Positions 1 through 9,087 are shown, counted from the stretch's first letter. The stretch is 64,000 bases of DNA from Pedobacter sp. SL55 (GCF_026625705.1 NZ_CP113059.1:558001-622000); one strand, 5' to 3'. Translations and numbers: made by a program. The notes: a model not told the origin generated them from the sequence alone.

Positions 1-245
1 ACATAATTAAAATAGGGTTCTTGCGATACTACCACCTGCTTGTCTTTCGAAATTACAACCTCCATTTTTAGTGTTGTTGCACCATTCTCCAAAGCTTTAA
101 TCATGCTTGGAATGGTGTTTTCTGGCATTAAGCCTCTTGCTCCACGATTGCCTTGTACTTCGAAAACCGACGTTACCTTTTTTTGGGCAAAAGAAGCGGA
201 AACAGTTAGACCTAGTAATAAAAAAGAAAGGATAATTTTTCTCAT
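1..245 (-). CDS. Glycerophosphodiester phosphodiesterase-like protein, N-terminal part, catalytic residues substituted
   Basis: The gene runs off the left edge, so only the first 81 codons are visible. An ATG at 243-245 opens a signal peptide (MRKIILSFLLLGLTVSASFAQ), so the product is exported. The mature start has the layout of the GDPD TIM barrel: QGNRGARGLMPENT, then a segment ending TTLKMEVVISKDKQVVV, then SQEPYF. In active members the same places read HRG, ExD and SHEP. These carry the first catalytic His, the metal-binding Glu and Asp, and the second catalytic His. Here they are Asn, Lys/Glu and Gln. The fold assignment is firm; activity is doubtful. In related genomes a canonical copy often sits next to such a variant, and one could lie left of the window (inference). 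Confidence 0.8.
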   Translation of the reverse strand, partial: MRKIILSFLLLGLTVSASFAQKKVTSVFEVQGNRGARGLMPENTIPSMIKALENGATTLKMEVVISKDKQVVVSQEPYFNY

Positions 246-411
246 GACATCTGGATTAGCAACACTTAATATGAAGGATACTTACAAGTATAATAGTTTT
301 ACTCAAAAATAGGGAAATAGACCGCTCTTAAAACTAAAAAAGGACTTCAACTGCTGTCGAAATCCTTAGTTTATATTTGATATTTGGTTTCTGAGAAACT
401 TGCTTTATTGC

Positions 412-1272
412 TTATCTTTCTGCAACAGTAAATATCTGCGCTATGATGTTCCAAGTAGCATCAGCCTGGCGCTCCCAAATAAACACATAATTAAAACTTT
501 CGCGTAAATCTGCTTTGTAGTCAATAGTTGCTATACCATAAGTGTAAGCAAAATCGCCACCCAAAGCTTTATCTGCTTGCGTAGTTTTTAGGTTAATTTT
601 ATCTATTACGCGGTTGTTGAAAGCCAAAATTCCATCTTTACCAATAATAGCTTCCGTTCCAGGAAATAGCAAACGAGCATCTGGGTTAATAAATCCAGAG
701 AAAGCCTGCACGCCATGGGTTTTAAGCATGGTATTCAAAGTTTTTTCGGTACTGTAAATGATATCGGTTGCTACTTTTAAATCTTTTGCCGAAGCAAATT
801 TAGGCTTGTAGGTACCTGTAGGCTCTACAAAAGTATTTTTAGGCTCTTTGCCTTTTATTGGTTTTATGGCATCAGTTCCTAGATCCATCACTAACTGCCA
901 ATCGCCATCTTTGCCTCTCCATACCGATAAATAATGACCATAAGTTTTACCACCAGCCACATAACTACCCGAGGTAAAGCCCCAATCTCTGCTTTTAGAT
1001 AAGCGAGCATAATTAGGCTCCCAAGTTAAATCTTTAGTATCTGGCGCTGTTGCAAAAAACTTCTTTGCATTAACCGGATTTGGACGAAATACAATACCAT
1101 CTGGTGCTGCAAACGCTGTAAAAGCTGCATTTTGACCGTCTTTTGCAACCTTCTGTGCAAATGCTTTTTCGGTGCTAACTAGAGATTTTACCGTACCGTC
1201 TGACTTTTGTGCATATACATTTGCAGTTAAAGACACGGCTAATATGGAAAGATATATTTTGTTCATGTTCAT
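412..1272 (-). CDS. Exported protein with two SnoaL/DUF4440-like domains
   Basis: A 286-residue protein with a signal peptide (MNKIYLSILAVSLTANVYAQ). The first ATG is at 1270-1272, with an alternative two codons in at 1266. The body is an internal duplication. Residues about 25-140 and 165-286 each begin with a helix containing STEKxF/L, then a short aspartate/proline stretch (APDGIVFRPNP; NPDARLLFPGTEAI) and end in a hydrophobic strand ending a cone-shaped NTF2-like fold (WRGKDGDWQLVMDLG; WERQADATWNIIAQIF). DUF4440/SnoaL proteins bind small ligands or act as isomerases or cyclases, but no catalytic set can be named. It stands alone with a modest intergenic region either side. The domain call is by pattern, and no specific function is offered. 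Confidence 0.7.
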   Translation of the reverse strand: MNMNKIYLSILAVSLTANVYAQKSDGTVKSLVSTEKAFAQKVAKDGQNAAFTAFAAPDGIVFRPNPVNAKKFFATAPDTKDLTWEPNYARLSKSRDWGFTSGSYVAGGKTYGHYLSVWRGKDGDWQLVMDLGTDAIKPIKGKEPKNTFVEPTGTYKPKFASAKDLKVATDIIYSTEKTLNTMLKTHGVQAFSGFINPDARLLFPGTEAIIGKDGILAFNNRVIDKINLKTTQADKALGGDFAYTYGIATIDYKADLRESFNYVFIWERQADATWNIIAQIFTVAER

Positions 1273-1378
1273 TTTTTGTGTTACGAAATTAAAATTTGAA
1301 GTGTTATGATGTGTAAAAAGTAATTAACAATTGCACATTTGGTTGGCTTTTGGCTAATCATTGCTGAACTATGCAGCA

Positions 1379-2368
1379 TCAATTATTGACTGTTTTTTCT
1401 CTGTAAATGGTTTCCAAAACGGTTTGTCCAACAGCTTTTAAAGTGTTTCTATCTATGTTATTTAAATTATCTAGTTGCGTGTGCCAATTGCTATAAAAAC
1501 CTGCCGCATCCGAGTAGTGGATGACATCAATTGCCGGCACTCCGGCTTGGTTAATCCAGTAATGGTCGTCAATGAGTTGGCCAGAAGTTACGTTGATAAA
1601 GTAATTACCATAACCAATTTCGGCAGCAATACTCCAAACTTTACTTACTATGCTTGGTGCGTACTTTCTAGAAACATCGTCTTGCGTAAACTGTGCATTA
1701 GCGCCGCCAACCATATCTAAATTAATTGCATAAAGTGGCTTTCCATTATTAAAAGTTGGATTTTTAGCCCAGTATTGCGAGCCTAAACACCAAGTGGTTT
1801 CGTGAGAAGTTTCATCATTTGCACTGCCATAATCTTCCAAATCCCATAAAATAAAATCTACTCCCACTTCTGGCTGTTTTTGTTGAATTTGACGAGCCAT
1901 TTCTAAAATTACCGCCACACCGCTAGCACCATCATTTGCCGCATCAAATTGTTTATCTCTCATTCCCATGTTTGGGTCTTCATCAGAAAAAGGGCGAGCA
2001 TCCCAATGGGCAGTAATTAAAACTCGTTGTTTCTTTTCTGGATAAAAAGCTGCAATGATATTTTTTAACTGATGTGTTTTACCATCGTAGGTTTTTGCCG
2101 GCGCTTGCTGAATTGAAACTTCGCCACCAAATGACTTTAACTTTGCTACCAAATAGTCTGCAGTTTTTGCATGTGCTGGAGTAGATGGAATACGTGGACC
2201 AAAATCTACCTGAGCTTTAGTGTAAGCGTAAGCACTATCGGCATTGAAATCTGGAGATTGCAATTTTACCTCGGTAGCAGTTTCCGTTTCTGCTGGTTTA
2301 TTTTGTTGGCAAGCTTGCAGACTAAACAATGCCAAAAACGATAAAGTTAATATGTGGTTTAGTTTCAT
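1379..2368 (-). CDS. M28-family lipoprotein, glutaminyl-peptide cyclotransferase/aminopeptidase-like
   Basis: The start chosen is the ATG at 2366-2368, giving MKLNHILTLSFLALFSLQAC: a lipoprotein signal with the acylated Cys at residue 20. The open frame continues 22 codons further upstream, but that stretch translates an intergenic repeat and would bury the signal. The mature part is a single-zinc M28 fold. Visible elements are HWDARPF, NDGASGVAVILEMAR (metal Asp), ILWDLEDYG (Glu), INLDMVGG and the late DVIHYSD (His). The LWDLEDYG motif and the absence of a PA domain resemble bacterial glutaminyl cyclases, which form N-terminal pyroglutamate; an aminopeptidase role is possible. It is anchored in the envelope. 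Family confidence is high, reaction moderate. Confidence 0.85.
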   Translation of the reverse strand: MKLNHILTLSFLALFSLQACQQNKPAETETATEVKLQSPDFNADSAYAYTKAQVDFGPRIPSTPAHAKTADYLVAKLKSFGGEVSIQQAPAKTYDGKTHQLKNIIAAFYPEKKQRVLITAHWDARPFSDEDPNMGMRDKQFDAANDGASGVAVILEMARQIQQKQPEVGVDFILWDLEDYGSANDETSHETTWCLGSQYWAKNPTFNNGKPLYAINLDMVGGANAQFTQDDVSRKYAPSIVSKVWSIAAEIGYGNYFINVTSGQLIDDHYWINQAGVPAIDVIHYSDAAGFYSNWHTQLDNLNNIDRNTLKAVGQTVLETIYREKTVNN

Positions 2369-2384
2369 TTGTTTATTTTGAACG

Positions 2385-2785
2385 CTATATGTGCCCCTTC
2401 GAAGGGGGTTGGGAGATGATTTTTTCAAAGTCAATTATAAAATTTTCTATTGCTTTTTTAACGTTATTAATATCATTTATTACCTCACCATCATTAAACC
2501 TCAATGTATGATATCCTAATTCCAAAAGTGTCTTATCTCTCTTTATGTCACTTTCTGCTCGTCCTTCCCAAGAATGAGTAAGCCCATCTACTTCAATAAT
2601 TAAGTTTAGTTCTTTGCTAAAGAAATCTGCAATATAGTTCACAATGGGCCTCTGTCTTAAAAAAGGGTATCCCATCATCTGCTTATTTCTTAAAAGCTCG
2701 ACCCACAACTTAATTTCAGCTCTTAACCACCCTTTCTGTTACTCCTAGCAAATTGTTTCAGGTTTTTGTTATAGCTGTTATTCAT
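2385..2785 (-). pseudogene. DUF559 endonuclease-like gene with a -1 frameshift
   Basis: The long frame (stop at 2385, open up to about 2735) encodes the DUF559 core of Vsr-like PD-(D/E)XK nucleases: RAEIKLWVELLRNKQ, GYPFLRQRPIVNYIADFF, then LIIEVDGLTH and LRFNDGEV. It lacks a proper start. An ATG at 2783-2785 begins MNNSYNKNLKQFARSNRKGG, exactly what normally precedes the RAEIKLW motif, but stops at 2723-2725. Joining the two needs a -1 shift, equal to one missing base, near 2725-2730. Either the gene is broken or the consensus lacks a base. The C-terminus (ISQPPSKGHI) is translated from the flanking inverted repeat. DUF559 proteins are small stand-alone nucleases of uncertain role. Confidence 0.75.
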
Positions 2786-2817
2786 TATTCATCCCCCTAC
2801 CCCTTCAAAGGGGGAAC
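2393..2817. repeat. Inverted repeat pair flanking the DUF559 gene
   Basis: The left arm (2393-2419, plus strand) and right arm (2789-2817, read on the minus strand) share the pattern CCCCTTyGAAGGGG followed by a G-rich stretch ending GGGRGATGA, about 22 of 26 positions alike. They point inwards and bracket the DUF559 gene closely. Each arm contains its own palindrome. A related G-rich copy without a gene lies at 34309-34340. The arrangement is like a miniature mobile unit, but no target-site duplication was seen. Confidence 0.6.
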
Positions 2818-2845
2818 TAGTTTAGTTCAATAACGACGATGTTTC

Positions 2846-4306
2846 CTACATCTTACTCCAAGTAGTGCCCTCTTTGCTATCTTTTAATTGGATGCCAATT
2901 TTTTGCAGGCCTAAGCGAATAGAATCTGATGTTGCGTAGTCTTTATTTTCTTTGGCCTCTTTGCGCAAATCAATTACCATTTCTAAGATCTCGTTCAGTT
3001 CTAAATTTGAACTTTCTTCATCCTTTAAGCCAAAAATTTCGAATACAAAATCGTTGATCAAAGCTTTTAATTTCTCTAGCTCTTCTGCCGTAATTTTAGC
3101 TGTACCATCGTAAACAGTATTGATAATCCTAGCTGCTTCGAACAATTCGGCAATAGCCACCGGACTGTTAAAATCATCGTTCATGGCGTTTACGCAATTC
3201 TCTCTGATAGGATTAATGGAAATATTTCCATCAGCCGATGCTACCAATTTTGGCAATAAGGCAACAGCATTCATTAACCTTCTAAAACCTTTTTCCGAAG
3301 CATCTAAAGCATCGTTACTAAAATCTAAAATGCTGCGGTAATGCGCCTGCAACATAAAGAACTTTACCGTCATTGGGCTATAACCTTTGCGCAACAGCGG
3401 ATGATCTCCAGTAAACAATTCTCCCGGTAAAAATCCATTACCGGCAGATTTAGACATACGTGTACCATTTACCGTCAACATATTGGTATGCATCCAATAT
3501 TTTGCTGGCTGATGACTAGAACAAGCTTCAGATTGTGCAATTTCGTTGGTATGGTGCGTTGCTGCCAAATCCATTCCACCGCCGTGAATATCAAATTCGC
3601 TGCCCAGATATTTTGCACTCATGGCAGAACATTCAATATGCCAACCTGGGAAACCCATACCCCACGGCGATTGCCATTGCATCAAAGTTTCTGGTTTTGC
3701 TTTAATCCAAAGCGCAAAATCTAAGCGGCCTTTTTTATCGTCTTGCCCGCTGAGTTCACGAGTATTTTCTAATAAATCTTCTAGCTTCCGATTGGTTAAA
3801 ATGGTATAATTATATTCCTTACTATATTTTTCTACATCAAAATAAATGGTTCCATCTACCTCATAACCATAGCCGTTATCTATGATTTTTTTTACCATTT
3901 CGATCTGCTCAATAATATGACCAGTTGCCGTTGGTTCAATGCTAGGCGGAAGTGTGTTGAACATCCGCAGCACATCGTGAAAACCCAAAGTGTATTTTTG
4001 TACAATTTCCATGGGCTCCAATTGTTCCAACTTTGCACGTTTTGCAAACTTATCATCGCCCTCATCCCTATCGCCCTCTAAGTGACCAGCATCGGTAATA
4101 TTACGCACATAGCGCACCTTATAACCACTATATTTTAGGTAGCGAAAAATTAAATCGAACGAGATAAAAGTACGACAGTTACCCAAATGCACATCGCTGT
4201 AAACGGTTGGACCGCACACGTACATACCAACATGTGGCGCATTTAAGGGTTCAAAAACTTCCTTTTTACGTGTTAATGTGTTGTATAACTGTAATTCTTG
4301 TATCAT
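2846..4306 (-). CDS. cysS: Cysteinyl-tRNA synthetase
   Basis: A full-length (486 aa) class I aminoacyl-tRNA synthetase that charges tRNA-Cys in the cytoplasm. Residues 28-46 hold the zinc ligand Cys31 (MYVCGPTVYSD) followed by HLGN, this family's version of HIGH. GWHIECSAM and the THHTNEIAQSEA block supply the remaining zinc ligands and cysteine discrimination. RMSKSAGN (about residue 285) is the KMSKS loop. The DALR anticodon-binding domain follows from about residue 350. The ATG at 4304-4306 fits the family start. It lies between the DUF559 region and the EEP gene, about 100 bases downstream of the latter, and is probably transcribed with it or from its own promoter. No anomalies seen. Confidence 0.97.
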   Translation of the reverse strand: MIQELQLYNTLTRKKEVFEPLNAPHVGMYVCGPTVYSDVHLGNCRTFISFDLIFRYLKYSGYKVRYVRNITDAGHLEGDRDEGDDKFAKRAKLEQLEPMEIVQKYTLGFHDVLRMFNTLPPSIEPTATGHIIEQIEMVKKIIDNGYGYEVDGTIYFDVEKYSKEYNYTILTNRKLEDLLENTRELSGQDDKKGRLDFALWIKAKPETLMQWQSPWGMGFPGWHIECSAMSAKYLGSEFDIHGGGMDLAATHHTNEIAQSEACSSHQPAKYWMHTNMLTVNGTRMSKSAGNGFLPGELFTGDHPLLRKGYSPMTVKFFMLQAHYRSILDFSNDALDASEKGFRRLMNAVALLPKLVASADGNISINPIRENCVNAMNDDFNSPVAIAELFEAARIINTVYDGTAKITAEELEKLKALINDFVFEIFGLKDEESSNLELNEILEMVIDLRKEAKENKDYATSDSIRLGLQKIGIQLKDSKEGTTWSKM

Positions 4307-4412
4307 TTTGCAAATGTATAGTTTTTTAGAGAGGAAAAGATGTTAAGAGAATGTCTAAATTTAGTACTAAGAACCACAAACCGATTGTGCAGCATAACTA
4401 TCTAAGTCTACG

Positions 4413-5552
4413 CTAATAATCCTCATCCTTTTCTCCAGAAAAATTTAATCGCAAATCGCTTCTTACAGGAAAATGATCGGAAAGTTTGTCTTTTGAGACA
4501 TGATGGTTGATGACATCAAAATCTTTTGTAGCTGCAATATAATCGATCTGAAAATTTGGAAAAGCACCGTTGTAAGTTTTACCAAAACCACTACCTTTTT
4601 CTTTAAAGGTATTTTTTAGCGAATTGGTAATTTGTGTTACGCAGTAAGAAGCTGGCGTATCGTTAAAATCTCCGGCAATAACAAAAGGAATATTGCAATG
4701 TTGCATTTCACTTTTCATCAAATTTACCTGCGCACTTCTTCGCTCAAAAGCGGCTTTCAGCATGCCTGCAATTCTTTTTGAGGATTTCATTTCTGGCCCC
4801 ATTTTTTTTGCAACTTTATCTATATAATCATAGTCCTCTTTTTGGAAAGAAATAGATTGTAGGTGCACATTGTAAATACGAAAAACTTCCCCTTTTACAT
4901 CAACATCGGCGTAAATACTGCCATTACCGGCAAACTCTCCGAAAGACACTTTGCCTTTATCTTTAATAGGATACCGAGAAAAAATAGCTAAACCTGCTGC
5001 TTCATAATTGTTATCTACCGAAGGTACGAAATAGTAATGTTTCAGTTTTAATCGTTTTTTTACGCTATCAATTAAGTCATATTCTCCTTTTCGGCGGGTA
5101 AAAAATTCTTGAAAACAGATGATATCTGGATTTTGATCTTCAATTACTTTGATGATTTGATCTCTGGTAGAAATATCGTTGTTTTCGCCGTATTTTTTAA
5201 ACTGATGAACATTATAGGTCATCATTCTCACGTAATGCTCGCTATCTTTTGCCTGATTACCTTCGTCTCCAAAAAACTGATAAGTGGCGGTTAGTGTTTT
5301 CCAGCCCAGCGCAATAAAAGCAAGCGTTAACAGGCCAAATACAAACCTACGGCGAAGCAACCAAAACAAAACAAACAGGATATTTGCTAGCAGAAGAAAC
5401 GGATAAGCTAAACCAGCAAATGCTATCCAAATGTTATCTCTAGGATCTGTTTGCCCGGCAAGCATACCCACGCCTAATCCAACAGCTGCAAGCACAGCCA
5501 GAAAAAGCATGATTTTATCAAATAAAGAAAGTTTTACTTTTTTACTGCTCAT
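4413..5552 (-). CDS. Membrane-anchored endonuclease/exonuclease/phosphatase-family protein
   Basis: A 379-residue protein with three predicted transmembrane helices in the first 95 residues (IMLFLAVLAAVGLGVGML; LAYPFLLLANILFVLFWLL; FGLLTLAFIALGW). An EEP domain follows, outside the membrane. Diagnostic motifs run in order: MTYNVHQF (metal Asn), CFQEFFT (metal Glu), IYNVHLQS, IAGDFNDTP (Asp/Asn pair) and KLSDHFPV (terminal catalytic His). All key residues are present, so it should be an active Mg-dependent phosphodiesterase; DNA, phosphoinositides or sphingolipids are all possible substrates. Its ATG shares one base with the stop of the upstream rhomboid (TGATG), a sign of translational coupling in the mutL-rhomboid-rhomboid-EEP array common in this group. 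Confidence 0.9.
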   Translation of the reverse strand: MSSKKVKLSLFDKIMLFLAVLAAVGLGVGMLAGQTDPRDNIWIAFAGLAYPFLLLANILFVLFWLLRRRFVFGLLTLAFIALGWKTLTATYQFFGDEGNQAKDSEHYVRMMTYNVHQFKKYGENNDISTRDQIIKVIEDQNPDIICFQEFFTRRKGEYDLIDSVKKRLKLKHYYFVPSVDNNYEAAGLAIFSRYPIKDKGKVSFGEFAGNGSIYADVDVKGEVFRIYNVHLQSISFQKEDYDYIDKVAKKMGPEMKSSKRIAGMLKAAFERRSAQVNLMKSEMQHCNIPFVIAGDFNDTPASYCVTQITNSLKNTFKEKGSGFGKTYNGAFPNFQIDYIAATKDFDVINHHVSKDKLSDHFPVRSDLRLNFSGEKDEDY

Positions 5553-6388
5553 CAGTTCTTACTTGCGTCGAATAAAATTTGTTTTTCTTTTGTAGTTAAT
5601 TGATCGTAACCACTCTTCGAAATTTTATCTAAAATGGCATCTATTTCAGCTTGATTGGTCACTTCTGTTTTTTTAGGTGGCGTACTGTTTTTTACTACTT
5701 TTAATTTAGGTTTTTTAATTAAAAAGCTGCTTAAATCTGTTCCGTTTTGAAGTAACTTAATGTACGCAAAACCAAATAATGCCCCGCCCAAATGGGCTAA
5801 ATTTCCACCAATATTTGCCGAACCAGGCGAAACGCCAACAACATCAATCAACACATAAACCAACAGCAAGTATTTTAGCCTTACATCGCCAAATAGCAAC
5901 AAACGTATGCTGTAGTTAGGCACAAGTGTTGCTATAGCACTAAAAACAGCCATTACTGCAGCCGAGGCACCAATTAAAGTTGCGCCATCAGCATTTAACT
6001 GCGGACTTAAATTATAGATTAGCGCAAATGTTAACGCACCAATAATTGCTCCGCCCCAATATACTACTTGAAACTGCCTAGGCTTTAAGAAATCTAAGAA
6101 CAAATTTCCCATCCAATACAACCAAAGCAAATTAAAGAGAATGTGAAACAAGCCTTTGTGTAAAAAAGCATAGGTTACCAAGGTATAAAACCGAACAGGC
6201 CATTTTGCTATATCGGCAGGAAATGCCAAATATTGATACACAATTTCGTCGCCCAATCCTTTTGGCAAAAACAAGCTACCCACCCCAAATACCAAAAATA
6301 CAATTACATTGATTCCAATGTACAGCATTGCTGGATTTCCAGATCTGAAAAGCCTATTGATGATATCGTTAAAGCCGTTGTTATTCAT
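5552..6388 (-). CDS. Rhomboid-family intramembrane serine protease (second of pair)
   Basis: 278 residues with six predicted membrane helices. The HKGLFHILFNLLWLYWMG segment is the rhomboid helix 2 His/Asn motif. IGASAAVMAVF carries the GxSx nucleophile serine. LAHLGGALFGF carries the catalytic histidine. All dyad residues are therefore present. A cytoplasmic tail of about 75 residues (KKPKLKVVKNSTPPKK onward) follows the last helix and ends with a short helical motif. Its ATG lies 8 bases inside the preceding rhomboid gene, and its stop overlaps the EEP start, so the three are probably co-translated. Substrates unknown. Confidence 0.92.
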   Translation of the reverse strand: MNNNGFNDIINRLFRSGNPAMLYIGINVIVFLVFGVGSLFLPKGLGDEIVYQYLAFPADIAKWPVRFYTLVTYAFLHKGLFHILFNLLWLYWMGNLFLDFLKPRQFQVVYWGGAIIGALTFALIYNLSPQLNADGATLIGASAAVMAVFSAIATLVPNYSIRLLLFGDVRLKYLLLVYVLIDVVGVSPGSANIGGNLAHLGGALFGFAYIKLLQNGTDLSSFLIKKPKLKVVKNSTPPKKTEVTNQAEIDAILDKISKSGYDQLTTKEKQILFDASKN

Positions 6389-7115
6389 AGTATTTGTAAA
6401 ATCTATCTTTGTCTTTCCAAATTTTGGCCAAAATAAAACCTATTAATGCGCCGCCTAAATGAGCAAAGTGCGCAATGGTATCTCCAGGTATACGAGCTAC
6501 GCCCAAAAACAATTCTATAACGATATAAATTGGGATAAAATATTTAGCTTTTATTGGAAATGGAATAAACAACAACATCATTTCCATGTTTGGATAAATT
6601 ACCGCAAAGGCAGTCATGATGCCAAATATGGCTCCAGAAGCGCCCACCATACCGCCAAAATAAACCGCATGTAAGGTAGAGGCTTGGCTATCTGTATACA
6701 CCGCTGGGTTGTATTTTCCTTCGGCCAATAAATCTAGCGGTAAATTGCCCTGGTTAATTACTGAACCCGTAATTTGGTAAAGTTCTACACCCTGCACCAC
6801 CCATTGTAAAGCCAAAGCGCCTAAACCGGTAATTAAATAGAAATTAAGAAACTTTTTAGCACCCCACTTTTGCTCCAAAATTCCACCGAACATGAAAAGA
6901 CCGAACATATTAAAAAATATGTGCTGAAAGTTTCCGTGCATGAACATATAGGTAATGGGTTGCCAAATACGAAACTTAGGCGAATCGAAATAATGCGCTC
7001 CCAAAATATCTGCTAAATCTTTCCCCTGCTGCTCAAATACAAATGATGCTAAAAAGAAGATTGCATTGATAATTAACAGGTTCTTTACTACTGGTGGTAT
7101 GTTAATGTTATTCAT
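6381..7115 (-). CDS. Rhomboid-family intramembrane serine protease (first of pair)
   Basis: 244 residues and six membrane helices without a long tail. Helix 2 has MHGNFQHIFFNMFGLFMFGG, the oxyanion-side HxxxN region. The nucleophile is in GASGAIFGIMTAF and the catalytic His in IAHFAHLGGALIGF, giving a complete Ser-His dyad. The loop between helices 3 and 4 is unusually long for a bacterial rhomboid (about residues 110-150) and contains the LDLLAEGKYNPAVYTDSQ insert, a possible periplasmic gate. It lies about 110 bases downstream of mutL and overlaps the next rhomboid by 8 bases. The two copies are clearly diverged, so they probably have different substrates. Confidence 0.93.
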   Translation of the reverse strand: MNNINIPPVVKNLLIINAIFFLASFVFEQQGKDLADILGAHYFDSPKFRIWQPITYMFMHGNFQHIFFNMFGLFMFGGILEQKWGAKKFLNFYLITGLGALALQWVVQGVELYQITGSVINQGNLPLDLLAEGKYNPAVYTDSQASTLHAVYFGGMVGASGAIFGIMTAFAVIYPNMEMMLLFIPFPIKAKYFIPIYIVIELFLGVARIPGDTIAHFAHLGGALIGFILAKIWKDKDRFYKYYE

Positions 7116-7228
7116 TTATTGTCGCCGTTTCGTTTTTTGGTTGCTTAGCTTTTTTTAGACTTTCCAACCCTCCATCTTTTATCTTTGTTCCTTACTCCTT
7201 GTCCCTTAACCTCTTAACCTTATTCCAT

Positions 7229-9087
7229 TTATTTTTCAAATTTTTGTGCCAACTCTGCCAAACTAATGGTTTGTATGGCAGGCTTACCATTGATACTAAA
7301 ATTTGGAGTTTTGCAGGCAAAAAGTTCTTCAATTAAGGTATTCATTTCTTGCTGACTTAAAGCTGTCCCGCCTTTTATGGCACTATTTCTGGCCATGCTC
7401 CTGGCCAAAGCATCACGTTTAGTTAACTTTAATTCTTGCTGAGAGTTTTTAAAACCTTCTATTAAGTGCTCGAAAAGCTGCGTTTCATTAATATTTGCAC
7501 TTCCCAAATCAACCGGAATACCTTCTATTACTAAGGTGTTTTTACCAAATTCTCGAACATCAAAACCCAAACTCTTGATATCGTCTAGCAAGCTCTTTGC
7601 CAATTCGAAATCGCCCGGGTTTAAAGTAACCGTTTGCGGGAATAAACTTTGTTGCGAAGCTCCTTTTCTGTCTTCTAAGTGCAGCAAGAAACGTTCGTAC
7701 AAAATACGTTCGTGAGCCGCTTGCTGGTCTATTACCATTACCCCAGATTTGATTTGCGAAACGATATAGCGATTATGAATTTGCATGTACAGCTTGTTCA
7801 TTACCGCTGGTGTCTCTTCGGCTTCTTTCTCGCCATCTAGCTCAATTGTAGTTTGCTCTGCCTGGCTGTAGTTGGCAATTTCATAAAGCGAACCCCAATT
7901 TTGGCTAGGCTGCTTTGGCTGATACTGATCTTTGAAATAAGTAGAATGATCTCTAGGTGCCGAAGGCGATTTAGGTGTACTAAACGGATTAAAATCTGGA
8001 TTAAAAGCAATACTTGGTGGTACAATATCTTCGGGAGCTTTAGGTGTAATCATGTTACTAAAAGCTGTTTCCTGATTAAAATCTAAAGTAGGGCTGATGT
8101 TAAACCTACCCAAACTTCTTTTTACTGCCGAGTGGATAATGGCATAAATAGACTTCTCATCTAATGCTTGATTTCCGTTTTTGTTGGATGTACATTCACA
8201 TCAATCTTTGAAGGATCAATCTCTATAAACAACACATACAATGGGAAATTATCATCTGGCAATAACTCGGCATAGGCTTTGTTTACGGCGTGATTTAGGT
8301 AATTATCCTTGATAAATCTATCGTTAACAAAAAAGAATTGCTCGCCACGGGTTTTCTTTGCAAACTCTGGCTTACCGATGTATCCTTTTAGGTTAATGAT
8401 GGTAGTTTCTTCCTCAACAGGTATTAAACGTTCGTTATAATTGTTGCCAAATAAATGTACGATACGTTGTTTTATTGTGGCCGCTGGCAAACGAAAAATC
8501 TCGTTACCATCGTGGTGCAAACTAAAAGCAATGTGCGGTTTTGCTAAAGCTACCCGTTGAAACTCGTCGATAATATAACGCATCTCTGTTGGATTGCTCT
8601 TTAAGAAATTACGCCTAGCCGGGGTATTGTAGAACAAGTTTTTAACCGAGATACTGGTACCGTTGGGCGCTCCCGTTGGTTCTTGTTTTACAATAGAAGA
8701 ACCCTCAATTTCTACCAAAGTTCCTACTTCGTCTTCATAGCGCTTGGTTTTCATCTCTACTTGGGCAATAGCGGCAATAGAAGCCATGGCCTCGCCCCTA
8801 AAACCCATAGTTCTAATAGCGAACAAATCATCCGCTTTGCGAACTTTAGACGTTGCATGGCGTTCAAAGCACATGCGGGCATCAGTAACGCTCATACCGC
8901 AGCCGTTATCTATTACTTGAATAAGCGCCTTGCCAGCATCTTTAACAATAAGTTGAATTTTATCGGCACCGGCATCTAGGGCATTCTCAAGCAATTCTTT
9001 TACTGCCGAAGCTGGCCGCTGCACTACTTCTCCTGCCGCAATCTGGTTGGCTACACTATCGGGTAAAAGTTGGATGATATCAGACAT
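7229..9087 (-). pseudogene. mutL: DNA mismatch repair protein MutL, split by a -1 frameshift
   Basis: Two frames together make a normal-length MutL (about 615 aa). The upstream part (8161-9087) has the GHKL ATPase motifs: [25 protein letters not shown] and VHPTKTEIK. It then stops at TAG (8161-8163). The downstream frame continues without a stop from about 8160 as DEKSIYAIIHSAVKRS, then LGRFNISPTLDFNQE, to the C-terminal dimer/endonuclease region with IDQQAAHERILYERF and ACKTPNFSINGKPAI. Expected order is TEIK-x-x-DEK. The observed spacing is one base short, at a site with no homopolymer. If real, the ATPase and dimerisation halves are separated and mismatch repair should fail; a consensus error is equally possible. 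It heads a group with the rhomboids. Confidence 0.9.

Noticed and set aside
2369..2434. Longer M28 start adding MTLKKSSPNPLRRGTYSVQNKQ
   Set aside because: These codons are translated from the flanking repeat, and the extension would hide the lipoprotein signal that starts at the ATG at 2368.
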